This document shows positions 26,656 to 39,100 of a DNA stretch of 64,000 nucleotides, in pieces. Every line of letters begins with the position of its first letter. Positions within the stretch are counted from its first letter, which is position 1. The DNA is from Gemella haemolysans ATCC 10379 (lineage in GTDB: Bacteria; Bacillota; Bacilli; Staphylococcales; Gemellaceae), in NCBI RefSeq assembly GCF_000173915.1, contig NZ_ACDZ02000009.1, positions 145,854-209,853 of the forward strand. The letters are read 5' to 3'. The notes below the pieces were generated by a model. That model did no database searches and had not been told where the DNA came from. It was given only the letters and a program-made list of their open reading frames with translations. A program made the translations under genes and the position numbers.

Positions 26656-26746
26656 AAAAAATCTTCCTTTCATATATTTTTTTGTTCTAATATTTTATTT
26701 TCAACTTCGATCTCCTTAAACTGTAATAATACAATTTAATTTACAC

Positions 26747-26775
26747 ATTATACCATAAAACCTTTGGTGTCGCAA
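26747..26775 (-). promoter_or_regulatory. Promoter of the Gate-domain gene
   Basis: Minus strand TTGCGA (26770-26775), 17-nt spacer, TATAAT (26747-26752). Confidence 0.55.
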
Positions 26776-27082
26776 CTATTTCTATAGTATGATAACTAAT
26801 TAAAGTACGATTTTCAGAATATAATGATTTCTCAAGATATTATAGCTAATTATCCTCTTCTATTTTTAACTATTTCTTTCACTATACTCTAAAATATCTC
26901 CTTATTTTATAAACATTAATTTTTTATAAATTTTATCATTTATATATCTTCAACCTTAACATATTTACATTTTTTAATCTATAGACTAACACTTTAGATA
27001 AAATAACAATATTTATTATTCTAAATATTCACAAACAAAAAAAAATTATTGAATTTATTCTACTCTATTTAAGCTAGATTAA

Positions 27083-27111
27083 TTGCAATAACATACCTTT
27101 TTTGATAGAAT
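27083..27111 (+). promoter_or_regulatory. Promoter of the zinc metalloprotease
   Basis: TTGCAA (27083-27088), 17-nt spacer, TAGAAT (27106-27111), 40 nt upstream of the start codon. Confidence 0.55.
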
Positions 27112-27150
27112 TAAAAGGCAACAAAAAAATGTATAGGAGAAAAAAAATTA

Positions 27151-30100
27151 ATGCGATTGAAAAATGAAAATAATAATAAAATTTTAAAGTTTTCAATTAG
27201 AAAATTATCTCTTGGTGCAGCACCGGTTGTAATCGGAGCTTTATTTTTTGGAAGTCATGCACCAAGCGAAGCGCTTGCCAATGAAAACAACTCAAGCGTT
27301 AAGTATACTTACTTAGCTGAAAACGAATTAACCGAAGCTGAAAAAAGCTTAATCAAGAGAAGTATACCTCAAAATGTAAAAAACAACGAAACATATTATA
27401 TGGTTTATAAAAAAGAAGCTAAAACTTCTTCTAAAATTAAATCATTGCCAAATACTGGGCAAAGCTCACTACCTGTAGCTGGACTTGGAATTGGAACTGC
27501 GGTATTAGTAGTTCTTTTAATGTCTAAAAAACATAGAAACAAAGTTCTTAGCGTTGTGTTAATCGGAGCTATGGGACAAAGCATAGTTATGCCTTATCAA
27601 TCATTTGCTTTTGAAAACAAAGAGTTAGTACGCTACAACACACAAACAACAGTTGCTAATTCTAGTGAACTTGCGAATGGTGTAATCAATATCGATGGAT
27701 ATCGTTATGTTGGATATTTCACTCTTAGTGATTTAGGTGTATTACCTCAATCGGAACAAAAAGTTCTTCCAAAACCAACACAACCTATCGTTGAGCCGAC
27801 ACAACCTACTCCAACACCTAAGGTTGAGTACAAAACAACACCTGAAACAGCACCTAAAACATTAGTAGAAAACAAACCTGAACTAAAATCTACTACTGAA
27901 GCTGTTCCTTTCAAAACTGTTGAACAACCAGATGCTACTTTACCAAAAGGGCAAACTAAAGTTGTCCAAGAAGGAGTTAATGGTGAACAAATCGTATTCA
28001 GCGAAGTGACTACTGTTGATGGTAAATCTACTAGCAAAGTTATCAAAACTTCAATTACAAAACAACCTGTGAATAAGATTACCGCCGTAGGAACTAAAGA
28101 GGCAGTCAGACCTCAACCAATCGAAGTTAAACCAAATAAACCAGAAGCTCCAAAGCCTGTAGCAGTTAAAGGAACTCAAGAACCTGGTAAAGAAGGACAA
28201 TCTTTAACTCAACCAGAACTTCCTGTAGCTCCAAAACCTGAAGAGACTAAACCTACTCCTCAACCGGAAACTCCAAAACCTGAGGAAACTAAACCTACTC
28301 CTCAACCGGAGACTACAAAACCTGAGGAAACTAAACCTACTCCTCAACCGGAAACTCCAAAACCTGAGGAAACTAAACCTACTCCTCAACCGGAAACTCC
28401 AAAACCTGAGGAAAAAATTGACAAAACAGCTCTAAAAGCTCAAATTGATAGAGCTCTTGCACTTGTTCCTGCTGATTACTCTGCAGCAAGCTACAACGCT
28501 CTTAAACCGATTTTAGCAGCTGCGCAAAACGTCTACGCTTCTGACTCTGTAAAACAACCTGAAGTAGATAGCGAAACAGCTAAACTTAAAGCTGCTATCG
28601 ATGCACTAAGCGTTGATAAAACAGACTTAAACAAAACTATCGCAGATGCGAAATCAAAAACTAAAGAACACTACAGTGATACATCTTGGGCAAACCTTCA
28701 ATCTGTATTATCTGAAGCTGAAAAAGTTACAAACAATCCTGCAGCTAAACAAAGCGAAGTAGATCACATTAACGAGAAACTTAAAGCTGCTATTACTGGA
28801 TTAAATACAGACAAGACTGAACTTGAAAAACAACTTGCTGTTGCTAAGTCTAAGACAGAAACTGACTTCAGCCCTGCGACTTGGTCTGCATTAGAAGAAG
28901 CGAAAAATGCTGCTCAAGCCGTAGAAGACAATGCTACTGCTACTCAAGCTCAAATCGATGAAGCTGCTAAGAAACTTAAAGCTGCTATCGATGCGCTTAA
29001 TGTTGATAAAACAAAATTACAAGAACAAATAGCAATTGCAAAAACTAAACAAGAAGCTGACTATAGCCCTAAAACTTGGAATGACTTCAAAAATGCTGAA
29101 ATAAAAGCTAAAGAAATCAACGACCAAACTGCTCCACTTCCTAAACAAAGTGAAATAGATGCGGCTACTAAAGCTCTTCAAGACGCTATTAAAGCTCTTG
29201 CTGTAGATAAAACTGCATTACAAAATGCTATTAACACAGCTAACAGTAAACGTAAAGAAGAATACACTACTCAAACATGGAAAACTTTAGAAGAAGCCCT
29301 TGCAGCAGCAAACCCTGTAAATGCAGATGGTGCTACTACTCAAAGTAAAGTGAATGCAGCTACTGAAAAATTAGAACAAGCTATCAAAAACTTAGTTCCA
29401 TTAACTGAGAAACCAATACTAAAATTTAAAAATACTGACAAAAAAGTATTAGCTAAAGAGGTAGTTGCTAAGTATTCTCTAGAAAATCCAACTAAGACAA
29501 AAATTAAATCAATTACAGCTACTCTGAAAAAAGATGGGGCAGTTGTTAAGACTATTAATTTATCAGAAAATAATTTAGATGCATTATTAGATAATCTAAA
29601 ATACTACCAAGAATACACTCTATCTACTACTATGGTTTACGATAGAGGTAACGGTGAAGAAACTGAAACCTTAGAAGATCAACCAATCCGATTAGATCTT
29701 AAAAAAGTTGAAATTAAAAATATTAAAGAAACAAGCTTAATAAGTGTTGATCCTGAAGGTAATGAAACAGATATCAGTTTACTTTCAGAAAATCCAGGAA
29801 ATGTAGCTCCACTTTATCTACGAGTTACAACTCATGATAATAAAGTGACAAGACTTTCTGTTGATAAAATTGAAGAAGTAGTTAAAGATGGAAAAACTTT
29901 ATATAAAGTTACTGCAACAGCTCCTGATTTAGTTCAACACACAGATTCTACTAAATTAGCCAATGAGTATGTTCATTACTTCGAAAAACAAAAATTAAAA
30001 GAAGGTAATGTTTATTATAACTTCAACGAGCTTATAAAAGATATGCAAGCTAATCCTACTGGAGAGTTCAAACTTGGTGCAGATCTTAATGCAGCAAATG

Positions 30101-33100
30101 TACCTACACCAAGTAAACAATACGTAACAAATACCTTTAAAGGTAAATTATCAAGTAATGGGGATAATCATTTTACGATTCATAATATGGCTCGACCGTT
30201 ATTTAATAGAGTTGAGAATGCACACATTCATGATATTAACCTAGGTAATGTAGACATCAATATGCCTTGGGCTAACAAAACAGCTCCATTAGGAGATATG
30301 TTTAAAAATAGTACCATAGAGAATATTAAAGTAACAGGTAATGTTGTTGGTAACAATGATGTTACTGGTATGGTTAATAAACTTGATGAATCTAATATGA
30401 GAAACGTTGCATTTATCGGTAATATCGAGAGTGTTGGAGATAAAGGTTGGTGGTCTGGTGGACTTGTCAGTGAAAGCTGGAGAAGTAACGTTGACAGTTC
30501 ATATGTAGATGCTAACATTAAAGCCAACAACGCTAAATTTGGTGGACTTGTTGCTAAAGTTAACCATGGGGGAAATCCTAATGATGTGAAACAAAAAGGT
30601 CGTTTAACAAAATCAGTTGTTAAAGGAACTATGACACTTAAAACGAACAATCAAAGCGGTGGTTTAATTCACGAAAACTATGATTGGGGTTGGGTTGAAA
30701 ACAACGTTAGTATGATGAAGGTAAATAATGGAGAAATCATGTATGGTTCAGGTTCTGTTGATTCTGGCGATCCATATTTCGGATTTGATTACTTTAAGAA
30801 TAACGTTTATGTGAATGATGTCGCATCTGGTAATATTTCTTATAATCGTTCAAAACAAATTAAAGGTGTTTCTCAAGCTGAAGCTGATAAACGAATTGAA
30901 TCGTTTGGAATTACCGCTGACAAGTATGCGATTAACGATCCTATTACGAATACACTAAACAACATCAAACCAAAATCTGATACGTATAAAGATACTCAAG
31001 ATTACAAAGCAGACCGAGAACTTGCTTACCGTAACATCGAAAAACTTCAACCATTCTACAATAAAGAGTGGATTATAAACCAAGGTAATAAGATTCCAGC
31101 AGATTCTAAATTATTAACTACAGAGGTGTTATCTGTTACAGGTATGAAAGACGGTCAATTCGTGACTGACTTATCTAACGTTGATAAGATTATGATCCAC
31201 TATGCGGATGGTACTAAAGAAGAAAAAACTATTACTCAAAAAGAATCTCAAGTACAACAAGTTCGTGAATATAGTATTGAAGGATTAGGTGATATTGTCT
31301 ACACACCAAATATGGTTGTTAAAGATAGAACACAATTAATCAGCGATATTAAAGCGAAATTAGACGGTGTAAATCTTGATTCACCTGAAGTTAAAGCTAT
31401 TTCTGGTAATGTAGCTTCATTATTCCTTGAAGAAAGCTTCAAAGAAACTAAAGAGAACTTAGAAAAACTTGTTAAACAACTTGTTGAAAATGAAGACCAT
31501 CAGTTAAATAAAGATGCTGCAGCTATGAAATCTCTTCTTAAAAAAGTAGAAGACAACAAAGCTAAAATTATGATGGGTCTTACTTATTTAAATCGTTATT
31601 ATGGATTTAAATACAATGATATGAGCATTAAAGACCTTATGATGTTCAAACCTGATTTCTATGGTAAGAATGTTAGTGTTCTTGATAGACTAATTCAAAT
31701 TGGTTCTAGTGAGAAAAACTTAAAAGGGGATAGAACCCAAGATGCTTACCGTGATGTGATTGCGGGAGCAACAGGTAAAGGTAACTTAAATGACTTCTTA
31801 ACATATAACATGAAGTTATTTACAGAAGATACTGACATGAATGTGTGGTATAAGAAAGCTATTTCTCACACTAACTATGTAGTTGAGAAACAATCATCTA
31901 ACCCTGATTTTGCTAATAAGAAATATCACTTATATGAAAACTTAAATAACGGTGAACATGGTCGATACATTTTACCACTTCTTAATACTAAGAAGGCTCA
32001 CATGTTCCTAATTTCAACGTACAATACGTTAGCATTTAGTGCTTTTGAGAAATATGGTAAGAATACAGAAGCTGAACGCGAAGCGTTCAAGAAAGAAATT
32101 GACTTACGTGCACAAGAGCAAATCAATTACTTAGACTTCTGGTCTAGACTTGCCGCTGATAATGTACGTAATCAGTTGTTGAAATCTGAAAACATGGTTC
32201 CATCAGCAATTTGGGATAACCAAGATGTTCCAGGTAATGGATGGGCTGATAGAATGGGTCATAACAAGAATGGTGACTATGCTCCAGTTCGTGAGTTTTA
32301 TGGACCTACAGGTAAATGGCACGGATATAACGGTATGGGGGCATACGCTTATATCTTTACTAATCCACAAAACTCAGAAGCTGTATATTACATCATCTCT
32401 AGTATGATTAGTGACTTTGGTACTTCTGCATTCACTCATGAAACTACACATATTAATGACCGTATGGCATACTTAGGAACATGGCGTCACCGTGAAGGAA
32501 CAGATGTTGAAGCATTTGCTCAAGGTATGTTACAATCTCCATCACTATCAAATCCAAATGGTGAATATGGTGCATTAGGATTAAACATGGCTTACGAACG
32601 TAAAAATGATGGAAATCAAATTTACAACTACAATCCTAATATATTAAGTAGTCGTGAGAAAATTGACCACTACATGAAGAATTACAATGAATCTATGATG
32701 ATGCTTGATTATTTAGAAGCTGAATCTGTAATTAAGAAAAACACTGGAACTAACGACAAGTGGTTCAAGAGAATCGATAAGAAATATCGTGAAAAAGCTG
32801 ATCGTAATGGGTTAATCGGTGCACCTCACCAATGGGATCTAGTTCGTGATCTAAACGACACTGAGAAAACTATGACTCTTACAACTATCGATCAACTAGT
32901 AGATAATAACTTCGCTACTAAACACGGTCTACCAGGTAACGGTCATTACCGTACTGAAGGATTTGATTCTGCCTATACAGTAGTTAATATGATGACTGGT
33001 ATTTACGGTGGTAATACGAGTGAAAGTGCCGTTGGTTCAATCTCATTCAAACACAATACATTCCGTATGTGGGGGTACTTCGGTTACCTTAACGGATTCT

Positions 33101-33453
33101 TAGGTTATGCTTCTAACAAATACAAACAAGAATCTAAAGCCGCTGGTAAGCAAGGTCTTGGTGATGACTTTATCATCCAAAAAGTTTCTAATGGTAGATT
33201 TAACACATTAGAAGCTTGGAAGAAAGAGTGGTATAAAGAAGTTAAAGCTAAAGCTGAGAAAGGCTTCGTTGAAATCGAGATTGATGGTGAGAAAATCTCA
33301 ACATATGCAAGATTACAAGAGCTATTCGATGCTGCAGTTGAGAAAGACCTTCAAGCTAATAAATTTGATAATACAGTTAATCTTAAGTGGAAAGTGTACA
33401 AAGCACTTCTTCATAAATCAGATGGATTTGCCGGAAAACTTTTTAAAGATTAA
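27151..33453 (+). CDS. ZmpB/IgA1-protease-like zinc metalloprotease (peptidase M26)
   Basis: A 2100-residue surface protease. The N-terminus has a YSIRK-like signal ([18 protein letters not shown]). LPNTG follows at residues 99-103 with two hydrophobic stretches, the N-terminal sortase-site arrangement typical of pneumococcal Zmp/IgA1 proteases. Next come a Pro/Thr/Glu-rich linker (about 215-425, with [13 protein letters not shown] repeats) and four to five FIVAR-like helical repeats (about 427-750). An M26 N-terminal/GLUG-like region (about 960-1180) precedes the catalytic domain. HETTH (H1763, H1767) plus E1787, 20 residues on, form the zinc site. AGGAG precedes the ATG and a perfect terminator follows. 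Related enzymes cleave IgA1, mucins or other host glycoproteins; the substrate here is unknown. Confidence 0.92.
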   Translation: MRLKNENNNKILKFSIRKLSLGAAPVVIGALFFGSHAPSEALANENNSSVKYTYLAENELTEAEKSLIKRSIPQNVKNNETYYMVYKKEAKTSSKIKSLPNTGQSSLPVAGLGIGTAVLVVLLMSKKHRNKVLSVVLIGAMGQSIVMPYQSFAFENKELVRYNTQTTVANSSELANGVINIDGYRYVGYFTLSDLGVLPQSEQKVLPKPTQPIVEPTQPTPTPKVEYKTTPETAPKTLVENKPELKSTTEAVPFKTVEQPDATLPKGQTKVVQEGVNGEQIVFSEVTTVDGKSTSKVIKTSITKQPVNKITAVGTKEAVRPQPIEVKPNKPEAPKPVAVKGTQEPGKEGQSLTQPELPVAPKPEETKPTPQPETPKPEETKPTPQPETTKPEETKPTPQPETPKPEETKPTPQPETPKPEEKIDKTALKAQIDRALALVPADYSAASYNALKPILAAAQNVYASDSVKQPEVDSETAKLKAAIDALSVDKTDLNKTIADAKSKTKEHYSDTSWANLQSVLSEAEKVTNNPAAKQSEVDHINEKLKAAITGLNTDKTELEKQLAVAKSKTETDFSPATWSALEEAKNAAQAVEDNATATQAQIDEAAKKLKAAIDALNVDKTKLQEQIAIAKTKQEADYSPKTWNDFKNAEIKAKEINDQTAPLPKQSEIDAATKALQDAIKALAVDKTALQNAINTANSKRKEEYTTQTWKTLEEALAAANPVNADGATTQSKVNAATEKLEQAIKNLVPLTEKPILKFKNTDKKVLAKEVVAKYSLENPTKTKIKSITATLKKDGAVVKTINLSENNLDALLDNLKYYQEYTLSTTMVYDRGNGEETETLEDQPIRLDLKKVEIKNIKETSLISVDPEGNETDISLLSENPGNVAPLYLRVTTHDNKVTRLSVDKIEEVVKDGKTLYKVTATAPDLVQHTDSTKLANEYVHYFEKQKLKEGNVYYNFNELIKDMQANPTGEFKLGADLNAANVPTPSKQYVTNTFKGKLSSNGDNHFTIHNMARPLFNRVENAHIHDINLGNVDINMPWANKTAPLGDMFKNSTIENIKVTGNVVGNNDVTGMVNKLDESNMRNVAFIGNIESVGDKGWWSGGLVSESWRSNVDSSYVDANIKANNAKFGGLVAKVNHGGNPNDVKQKGRLTKSVVKGTMTLKTNNQSGGLIHENYDWGWVENNVSMMKVNNGEIMYGSGSVDSGDPYFGFDYFKNNVYVNDVASGNISYNRSKQIKGVSQAEADKRIESFGITADKYAINDPITNTLNNIKPKSDTYKDTQDYKADRELAYRNIEKLQPFYNKEWIINQGNKIPADSKLLTTEVLSVTGMKDGQFVTDLSNVDKIMIHYADGTKEEKTITQKESQVQQVREYSIEGLGDIVYTPNMVVKDRTQLISDIKAKLDGVNLDSPEVKAISGNVASLFLEESFKETKENLEKLVKQLVENEDHQLNKDAAAMKSLLKKVEDNKAKIMMGLTYLNRYYGFKYNDMSIKDLMMFKPDFYGKNVSVLDRLIQIGSSEKNLKGDRTQDAYRDVIAGATGKGNLNDFLTYNMKLFTEDTDMNVWYKKAISHTNYVVEKQSSNPDFANKKYHLYENLNNGEHGRYILPLLNTKKAHMFLISTYNTLAFSAFEKYGKNTEAEREAFKKEIDLRAQEQINYLDFWSRLAADNVRNQLLKSENMVPSAIWDNQDVPGNGWADRMGHNKNGDYAPVREFYGPTGKWHGYNGMGAYAYIFTNPQNSEAVYYIISSMISDFGTSAFTHETTHINDRMAYLGTWRHREGTDVEAFAQGMLQSPSLSNPNGEYGALGLNMAYERKNDGNQIYNYNPNILSSREKIDHYMKNYNESMMMLDYLEAESVIKKNTGTNDKWFKRIDKKYREKADRNGLIGAPHQWDLVRDLNDTEKTMTLTTIDQLVDNNFATKHGLPGNGHYRTEGFDSAYTVVNMMTGIYGGNTSESAVGSISFKHNTFRMWGYFGYLNGFLGYASNKYKQESKAAGKQGLGDDFIIQKVSNGRFNTLEAWKKEWYKEVKAKAEKGFVEIEIDGEKISTYARLQELFDAAVEKDLQANKFDNTVNLKWKVYKALLHKSDGFAGKLFKD
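28230..29400 (+). repeat. Pro-rich linker repeats and FIVAR-like repeats within the protease
   Basis: About four to five 42-nt units encoding [14 protein letters not shown] (28230-28410), then helical repeats of about 70 codons, each with a K(A/T)xLxxxI start and [13 protein letters not shown] end (28430-29400). Confidence 0.75.
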
Positions 33454-33463
33454 TTTAAATAAC

Positions 33464-33502
33464 AAAAACCTAGATTTAGAAATTTCTAAATCTAGGTTTT
33501 TT
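33464..33502 (+). terminator. Terminator of the metalloprotease gene
   Basis: Perfect stem AAAACCTAGATTTAGAAA / TTTCTAAATCTAGGTTTT followed by T residues. Confidence 0.9.
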
Positions 33503-33582
33503 AATATTTTGCAAGTTTCTCCTTCTATCATTTAGGTTACATTTTTATATTCAGATTACGTAAACTTAATACTCACAACCTT

Positions 33583-33617
33583 TTAAAAAATTCAGGACTA
33601 TTTTTTAAGCCCTGAAT
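33583..33617 (-). terminator. Terminator of the orphan DeoR regulator
   Basis: Stem TTCAGG / CCTGAA followed by TTTTTT on the minus strand. Confidence 0.65.
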
Positions 33618-33624
33618 TATCGTT

Positions 33625-34374
33625 TTATATTATTTCTACTTCTTTTCTATATTGATCCTTAATAGTTTCATCAAGAACATCATCACTGATGATTGCTGTT
33701 AGATCTTTTAGTTGAAAAAATGTATAAAATGCATGGGTTGAAAACTTACTATGATCTGCTAGAACATAACGTTCAGTCGCGTTATTAAGAATCGTCTCGT
33801 TACAACGCCCTTCTTCTTCATCAGAAATAGTAACCTTCTCTAAATCTATACCATTTACTCCCACAAAAACCTTATTTACACTTATTTTACTAAGCGCGTC
33901 TTGCGTGAAATATCCTATAAATCCTTTTGTTTTCTGACGATATCTTCCCCCGATAAAAATAAGATCACAAGAAGGATTATCTTTAAATTGTTCAAAAACC
34001 GTCAATGAATTTGTTACAATATTAAGATTCTTATCTTGTAAAAATTCTGCCAGATAACTTGTAGTACTTCCAGGTCCGATAAAAATAGTTTCATTATCTT
34101 TTATAAGATCCGCTACTTTTCTTGCGATTTGTTTTTTCTCTTCAACATTTACAGAAATCTTCTTATTGTAATTATCTTCTTGATAAAAATTTTTCGGTTT
34201 TAATTTTGCACCACCATGTATTCTTGTAAGATGCCCATAGTCTTCCAATTCTTGTAAGTCACGACGTATTGTCATCTCTGTTACCTTCATATCATGAGCA
34301 AGTTTACTTACACGTACTAAATGCTTTGTTTTTAATTCGTTTAAAATATAGCTGTGTCTATCTATTTTTAACAT
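33625..34374 (-). CDS. DeoR-family transcriptional regulator, target unknown
   Basis: A 249-residue regulator. The N-terminal helix-turn-helix contains VTEMTIRRDLQELED and RIHGGA. The sensor domain has FIGPGSTTSYLAE, FIGGRYRQKTKG and VFVGVNGID, most like the LacR/GlcR side of the family, so a phosphorylated sugar is the likely effector. The start at 34374 has TGGAGAAA upstream; a frame to 34407 lacks one. No sugar operon adjoins it, so it may act at a distance or on its own promoter, where A-rich AAACACAAAAAA repeats lie (34440-34495). Confidence 0.85.
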   Translation of the reverse strand: MLKIDRHSYILNELKTKHLVRVSKLAHDMKVTEMTIRRDLQELEDYGHLTRIHGGAKLKPKNFYQEDNYNKKISVNVEEKKQIARKVADLIKDNETIFIGPGSTTSYLAEFLQDKNLNIVTNSLTVFEQFKDNPSCDLIFIGGRYRQKTKGFIGYFTQDALSKISVNKVFVGVNGIDLEKVTISDEEEGRCNETILNNATERYVLADHSKFSTHAFYTFFQLKDLTAIISDDVLDETIKDQYRKEVEII

Positions 34375-34439
34375 TTTTTCTCCACTCTCAACTAATAAAT
34401 TTAACATTTATATTGTAACATTTTTTTGAAAAATATAAA

Positions 34440-34499
34440 ACTGAAAACACAAAAAAACATAAAAACGAACGTTAATTCTAACATAAAACACAAAAAAAC
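34440..34499. promoter_or_regulatory. A-rich repeated motif upstream of the DeoR gene (possible operator)
   Basis: The run AACACAAAAAAAC near 34445 and again near 34487, with ACATAAAA between, resembles the T/G-rich direct repeats bound by LacR/DeoR-type regulators. Weak support. Confidence 0.3.
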
Positions 34500-34543
34500 T
34501 AGCTAGTTTTAGGTTAAAGTCCACCTAAATCAGCTAGTTTTTT
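34493..34543 (-). terminator. Terminator of the yebC-RDD operon
   Basis: AAAAAACTAGCT pairs with AGCTAGTTTTTT, extended by TTTAGG / CCTAAA, just past the RDD stop. Confidence 0.8.
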
Positions 34544-34545
34544 CA

Positions 34546-35139
34546 TTATTTTTCTTTATCTTCTTTTATTTTTTCTACTTTTGCTTGTTCTGTAGCTGCT
34601 ACAACTCGCATATTCAATAGTCTATCGTATAACATTATCGAATCTTTACGTTTAAGTATATACGTTTCATATAACCAGAATAATGCTGAAACTGGGACTG
34701 CTGCCCAACCTATTGTAACTTTAATTAAGAATTCTCTAATTAAATATCTAGAAAATTCAATTTTCTTGTTATCAGTTGGAACTATTCTTACTTTGAATAA
34801 TTTTTTTCCAATTGTTTGACCTTGCCATTTATGCGGTAGGTATCCATATAAAAGAACTGCAAAAATAACTATTGAAATCGTCATATACAGTGCATTTCTT
34901 TCATTTTCTGCTCCACCTTGAGCTCGTAATGTCGCAGTCATATATTGAAACACAAAAGCTATTGGTAGATAAATTGCTAAGTCTATTAGATAGGCAAAGA
35001 AACGTTTAACGATTGACGCTGTTTCTCCATTCACATCTAACAACGGCTCTTCTATTGGTCCTGAGATATCACTTAATGTCGGCTTAATATTCCTGTCATT
35101 ATAGCTATATGATCTATTTTTTTTAATCTTTTTTACCAT
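34546..35139 (-). CDS. RDD family membrane protein
   Basis: A 197-residue protein with a soluble N-terminus of about 45 residues and three hydrophobic segments. It carries the RDD family marks RFFAYLIDLAIYLP (Arg...Asp in helix 1), GQTIGKKLFKVRIV and YDRLLNMRVV. The role in this family is uncertain; some members affect ion or osmotic homeostasis. It starts 7 nt after the yebC stop, so it is probably co-transcribed. Confidence 0.85.
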   Translation of the reverse strand: MVKKIKKNRSYSYNDRNIKPTLSDISGPIEEPLLDVNGETASIVKRFFAYLIDLAIYLPIAFVFQYMTATLRAQGGAENERNALYMTISIVIFAVLLYGYLPHKWQGQTIGKKLFKVRIVPTDNKKIEFSRYLIREFLIKVTIGWAAVPVSALFWLYETYILKRKDSIMLYDRLLNMRVVAATEQAKVEKIKEDKEK

Positions 35140-35146
35140 AAGTCAC

Positions 35147-35866
35147 CTAGGCTTCTAAGTCAACGTTGTGGTATACTTGTTGAACATCTTCACAATCATC
35201 AAGCATTTCTAACATTCTTTCAAATTTAGCTTTATCTTCTTCGCTTAATGTTACTTCATTTTGAGGAATCATTGAAATCTCAGCAACTTCAAACTCTTCG
35301 ATTCCAGCAGCTTTTAGCGCTTCTTGGATTTCGTGGAAGTTTTCTGGTTCACCGTATACTAGTGTTAATTCATCTTCTTCGATAATATCACGAGCATCGA
35401 TATCTGCTTCCATAAGGATTTCTAATAATTCATCAGCACTTTTACCTTCAACACCGATTACTGCAGTGTTGTCAAACATGTAGTTAACAGAACCAGTAAC
35501 ACCTAAGTTACCTCCGTTTTTACCTAATGCTGTACGTACTTCAGCAGCTGTACGGTTAACATTGTTTGTAAGAGTATCGATGATAACCATTGTTCCACTT
35601 ACACCAAAACCTTCATAGCGTAATTCATCGTAGTTCTCTTCACTTCCACCTTTTGCTTTTTCAATAGCACGGTCAATAATATTTTTAGGAACACGGTAAG
35701 TTTTCGCTCTTTCTAAAACTACTTTTAGATTTCTGTTACTTTCTGGATCTGGTTCTCCAGTTTTTGCTGCTTGGTAGATTTCACGTCCAAACTTAGCATA
35801 AATCTTACTAGTGTTAGCGTCTTTTGCCGCTTTTTTTTCTTTAATATTATTCCATTTACGACCCAT
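35147..35866 (-). CDS. yebC: YebC/PmpR family protein (YeeN-like short type)
   Basis: A 239-residue cytoplasmic protein beginning [48 protein letters not shown] and the C-terminal YHNVDL are family signatures. Members have been described as transcription regulators and more recently as translation factors that help ribosomes through difficult sequences. The [12 protein letters not shown] start is the YebC2-like variant. First gene of an operon with the RDD gene; promoter at 35960-35988. Confidence 0.92.
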   Translation of the reverse strand: MGRKWNNIKEKKAAKDANTSKIYAKFGREIYQAAKTGEPDPESNRNLKVVLERAKTYRVPKNIIDRAIEKAKGGSEENYDELRYEGFGVSGTMVIIDTLTNNVNRTAAEVRTALGKNGGNLGVTGSVNYMFDNTAVIGVEGKSADELLEILMEADIDARDIIEEDELTLVYGEPENFHEIQEALKAAGIEEFEVAEISMIPQNEVTLSEEDKAKFERMLEMLDDCEDVQQVYHNVDLEA

Positions 35867-35959
35867 AGTCTTTTAATCTCTCTTTCTTTATATAAATATT
35901 TTCCATAATAGTAATTTTCCTCACCAAAAAACGGCTAGAAAGTTATTACATACCACTCT

Positions 35960-35988
35960 ATATTACTATATTTAAGCTATTTTTTCAA
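35960..35988 (-). promoter_or_regulatory. Promoter of yebC
   Basis: Minus strand TTGAAA (35983-35988), 17-nt spacer, TAATAT (35960-35965). Confidence 0.5.
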
Positions 35989-36101
35989 GCATTGTCTAGA
36001 TTTTTTAGCTAATTAACAATCATGTGTTTTTATTTATTATCTTTATACTATTCAATATAAATAACTATAAAATTATAACTTTGCCTTAATGTATCTATCA
36101 T

Positions 36102-36134
36102 AAAAAGAATGGCTAATATATAACCATTCTTTTT
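36102..36134 (-). terminator. Terminator of the LPXTG protein gene at 36148
   Basis: Stem AAAAAGAATGG / CCATTCTTTTT just past the stop. Confidence 0.8.
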
Positions 36135-36147
36135 AAATATCTTCACT

Positions 36148-39100
36148 TTAGTTTTGTTTTTTACGTCTAGCTACCTCTGCAGCTACTAACGATATTAATC
36201 CTAAAGCTCCAAACCCAGTAGTTTTTTCCCCTGTATTAGCCAACTCCCTTGTTCCTTGCTTCACTAACACATCTTTCTGTTTTGGTTCCGGTTTCGGTTC
36301 TAGCTTCGGCTCTGGCTTCGGTTCTGGTTTCGGCTCCGGTTTCGGTTCTGGCTTCGGCTCTGGTTTCGGCTCTGGTTTCGGCTCTGGCTTCGGCTCCGGT
36401 TTCGGTTCTGGCTTCGGCTCTGGCTTCGGTTCTGGCTTCGGCTCCGGCTTCGGCTCTGGCTTCGGCTCCGGTTTCGGCTCTGGCTTCGGCTCTGGTTTCG
36501 GCTCTGGCTTCGGCTCTGGTTTCGGCTCTGGTTTTATATCTGCTTCATAGTACACATCTACTTTTTCATTTTCTGTTGTTGATGTTACTTCTGTCGCTTC
36601 TACTCTTGCTATACTTGGTGCTTTGTAGTTTGCTATTGATTCTGGTGTTACTTCTGACCAGTTACCTTTGTTCCACTCTCCATATATAACTTTTCCAGTG
36701 ACTTTGTTTGTTGTTTTGATTCTTGTTAACGTCACACTTTGTACCATTGGGTCTTTCAAGACTTTGTTCGTACCTTTTTCTAGGTAGTTGATTATTCTTG
36801 TGATTACTTTTGTTTCCACTTCGTCTTCTTTTGCTTGTGGATACTTCACTACTACTTCTGTATCTTCCATTGTTGGTGTTACTTCTACTAACGACACACT
36901 TGCTTTATCTGGTGTTCCATATTTTTCTACTGTTGGTGAGACTTGCTCTTTCCAACTTCCTGGTGTCCACGTTCCTTCTTCAAGTGTATTTGTTACTTTG
37001 TTTCGTTTGTTTGTTCTTGTTAGTGTCACCGTTTGTACTACTTTTGGTGAGACTTCTGTAGTTTCGTTGCTTGCATCTACATACTTAATTGTACGTGTGA
37101 TGGTTTTTGTTTCTACTTCATCTTTGTACAAAGTATCATAAACATAAGTTACAGTAATTTCTTCGCTATTAATAACACCTTCAACTGGAGCAGATGTTTC
37201 TTTAACTTTCATATATCTATACGCTATTCCATTATATGTAAATTCATCAGGACGATATTCTTCTGTATCTACATTATAATCTTTTGTATAAGCTCTTTTT
37301 TCGATAGCTGTTATTGTTGGTTTAATCGTATTCCCTTGCATATCTTCATATGCAATTTTAACAGCTCCATTTTTTATGTTTTCTATTTTAATATTAACAG
37401 AAGCTACATTCGCCTCATTATATATTTTTTCTGCATTTGTTTTTGCTGCTGCTGAAATATAAGCTACCTGTGTATCCTTTGCATCTTTAGAAATTCTTGC
37501 TGGTACTAAAAATTCATTTGACAATCCTGGATTTAAAGTTGTCCCTGGATTAGAAACAAACTTAACTGCTGTAACCTTACTCCAATCTGTAACTTGATTT
37601 GCTGTTAAAGTTGTTGCTGCAGCAACTTCATTAGCATTTCCATTAATCGGAGAAGTTAAGTAGTATGCAGTCCATCCTGCAGGTGCTATTGCTTCTCCTG
37701 TAGCCTCCACATCAAATGCAGAATTACGGGCTATATTTGTATCAACAATATTCTTATCCCCTTTTTTAGGTAATGTCACAAGTACTTCATTATTTGCTAA
37801 TTTTGAATTATCTGTATTTGATAATGTAAAACGGTATGTCACATCTGTTTTCGGAGCTAAATTCTGTAACGAAGTTGTATACCCTTCTCGTTGATCATTT
37901 TTATCGGTTACATCTACATGTAATCGTGTCCCTGATGTATTACTTACAGGAATTTCATAAGTGAAAGTTGTTGTATTGATAATTGTCTTATCTCCATCAA
38001 ACTCATCATTAGGATTTAATCCATGTAGGAATCTACTTTCATCCCAAACTAATGTGTATTTCAAACGATAACTACCTGTTTGAACCCACTGCGCTACATT
38101 AAACTCTAAATTTGGAGTTACATTCTCACGAGTATTTGAATCTTTTGGATCAATAACCAATACACGTTTACCAGTATTTTGATAATTTTCATCTACAGTT
38201 ACAAATGGACTATTCCCTGCATAACTAAATCCATCCGGTAATTCAACAATAATTTTAGCATTTTTCGCACCAAGATAAGTTAAGCTCTTATCTGTAGTAG
38301 CACCATGTGAAGTATATGTACTATATACACGATTTCCTAAACCTGAAGGTGAGTAATCATAAGCTTCTATTCCAGAACTTAATGATTGTGTTTTGTTCCC
38401 TGCTAGAACCGTTTCTACCTTCCCAGTTCTTGGTGTCAATTTTAAAGCTGTTCTAGCATCTGCTAAAATCGTTTTAGAAATACTTGTATTGACCACATCT
38501 GTATCTTGAGTTGAAACTCGTGCAGTAACAATACTCTTCGGTTCTTTTCCTTCCGCTACCATCTGTTTAGCTTTTTCTAAGCCTTTTAAGTTTTGATGTA
38601 AATAAATACCTGCTTGGCTTAATGTATTACTTGTAAAATTCATCTCACCTTTTGGTTTTATTACGACCTTAGTTGTTCCTTCTGGTAAATCTATAGAAGT
38701 TCCACCGTTTTTCTTAAAGGAAATTTCTCCTAACTTCGTTTCCGTTGTCCCATTTACCGTATATACTTCAAACGTATTGCTAGTTCCTAAGTCATCTGGT
38801 GCATACCAAGCAGCGTAAGCCCCATTCTTATTCCAAATACCATAAAACTCGAGAGATCTCTTTTGATCAAAATCACTATCAATGGTTAATTCAACTTCCT
38901 TAACTTTTGTCGGAGTATCAACACTTCTCCAGAAAACTATAATTCTCTTATCATCTGTTTCCGTATTAATTCCAGGAATTGCAATATTCACTCTATTTTC
39001 ATAATTCTGTTCATTAGTAAAGTTATTAATCACTAATGGGGGTTGCGCTCCTGCTGCATTTGGTGTTGCTCCTCCCCCGTTATTCTCATATGGATTAACA

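Larger units (their letters stand above)
26656..27150. other. Divergent promoter region
   Basis: AT-rich (>75%) spacer carrying the Gate gene promoter on the minus strand and the metalloprotease promoter on the plus strand. No ORF with a ribosome binding site. Confidence 0.6.

Noticed and set aside
36249..36689. Plus-strand Ala/Ser/Val/Leu-rich ORF
   Set aside because: Shadow of the (PEPK)n tract.
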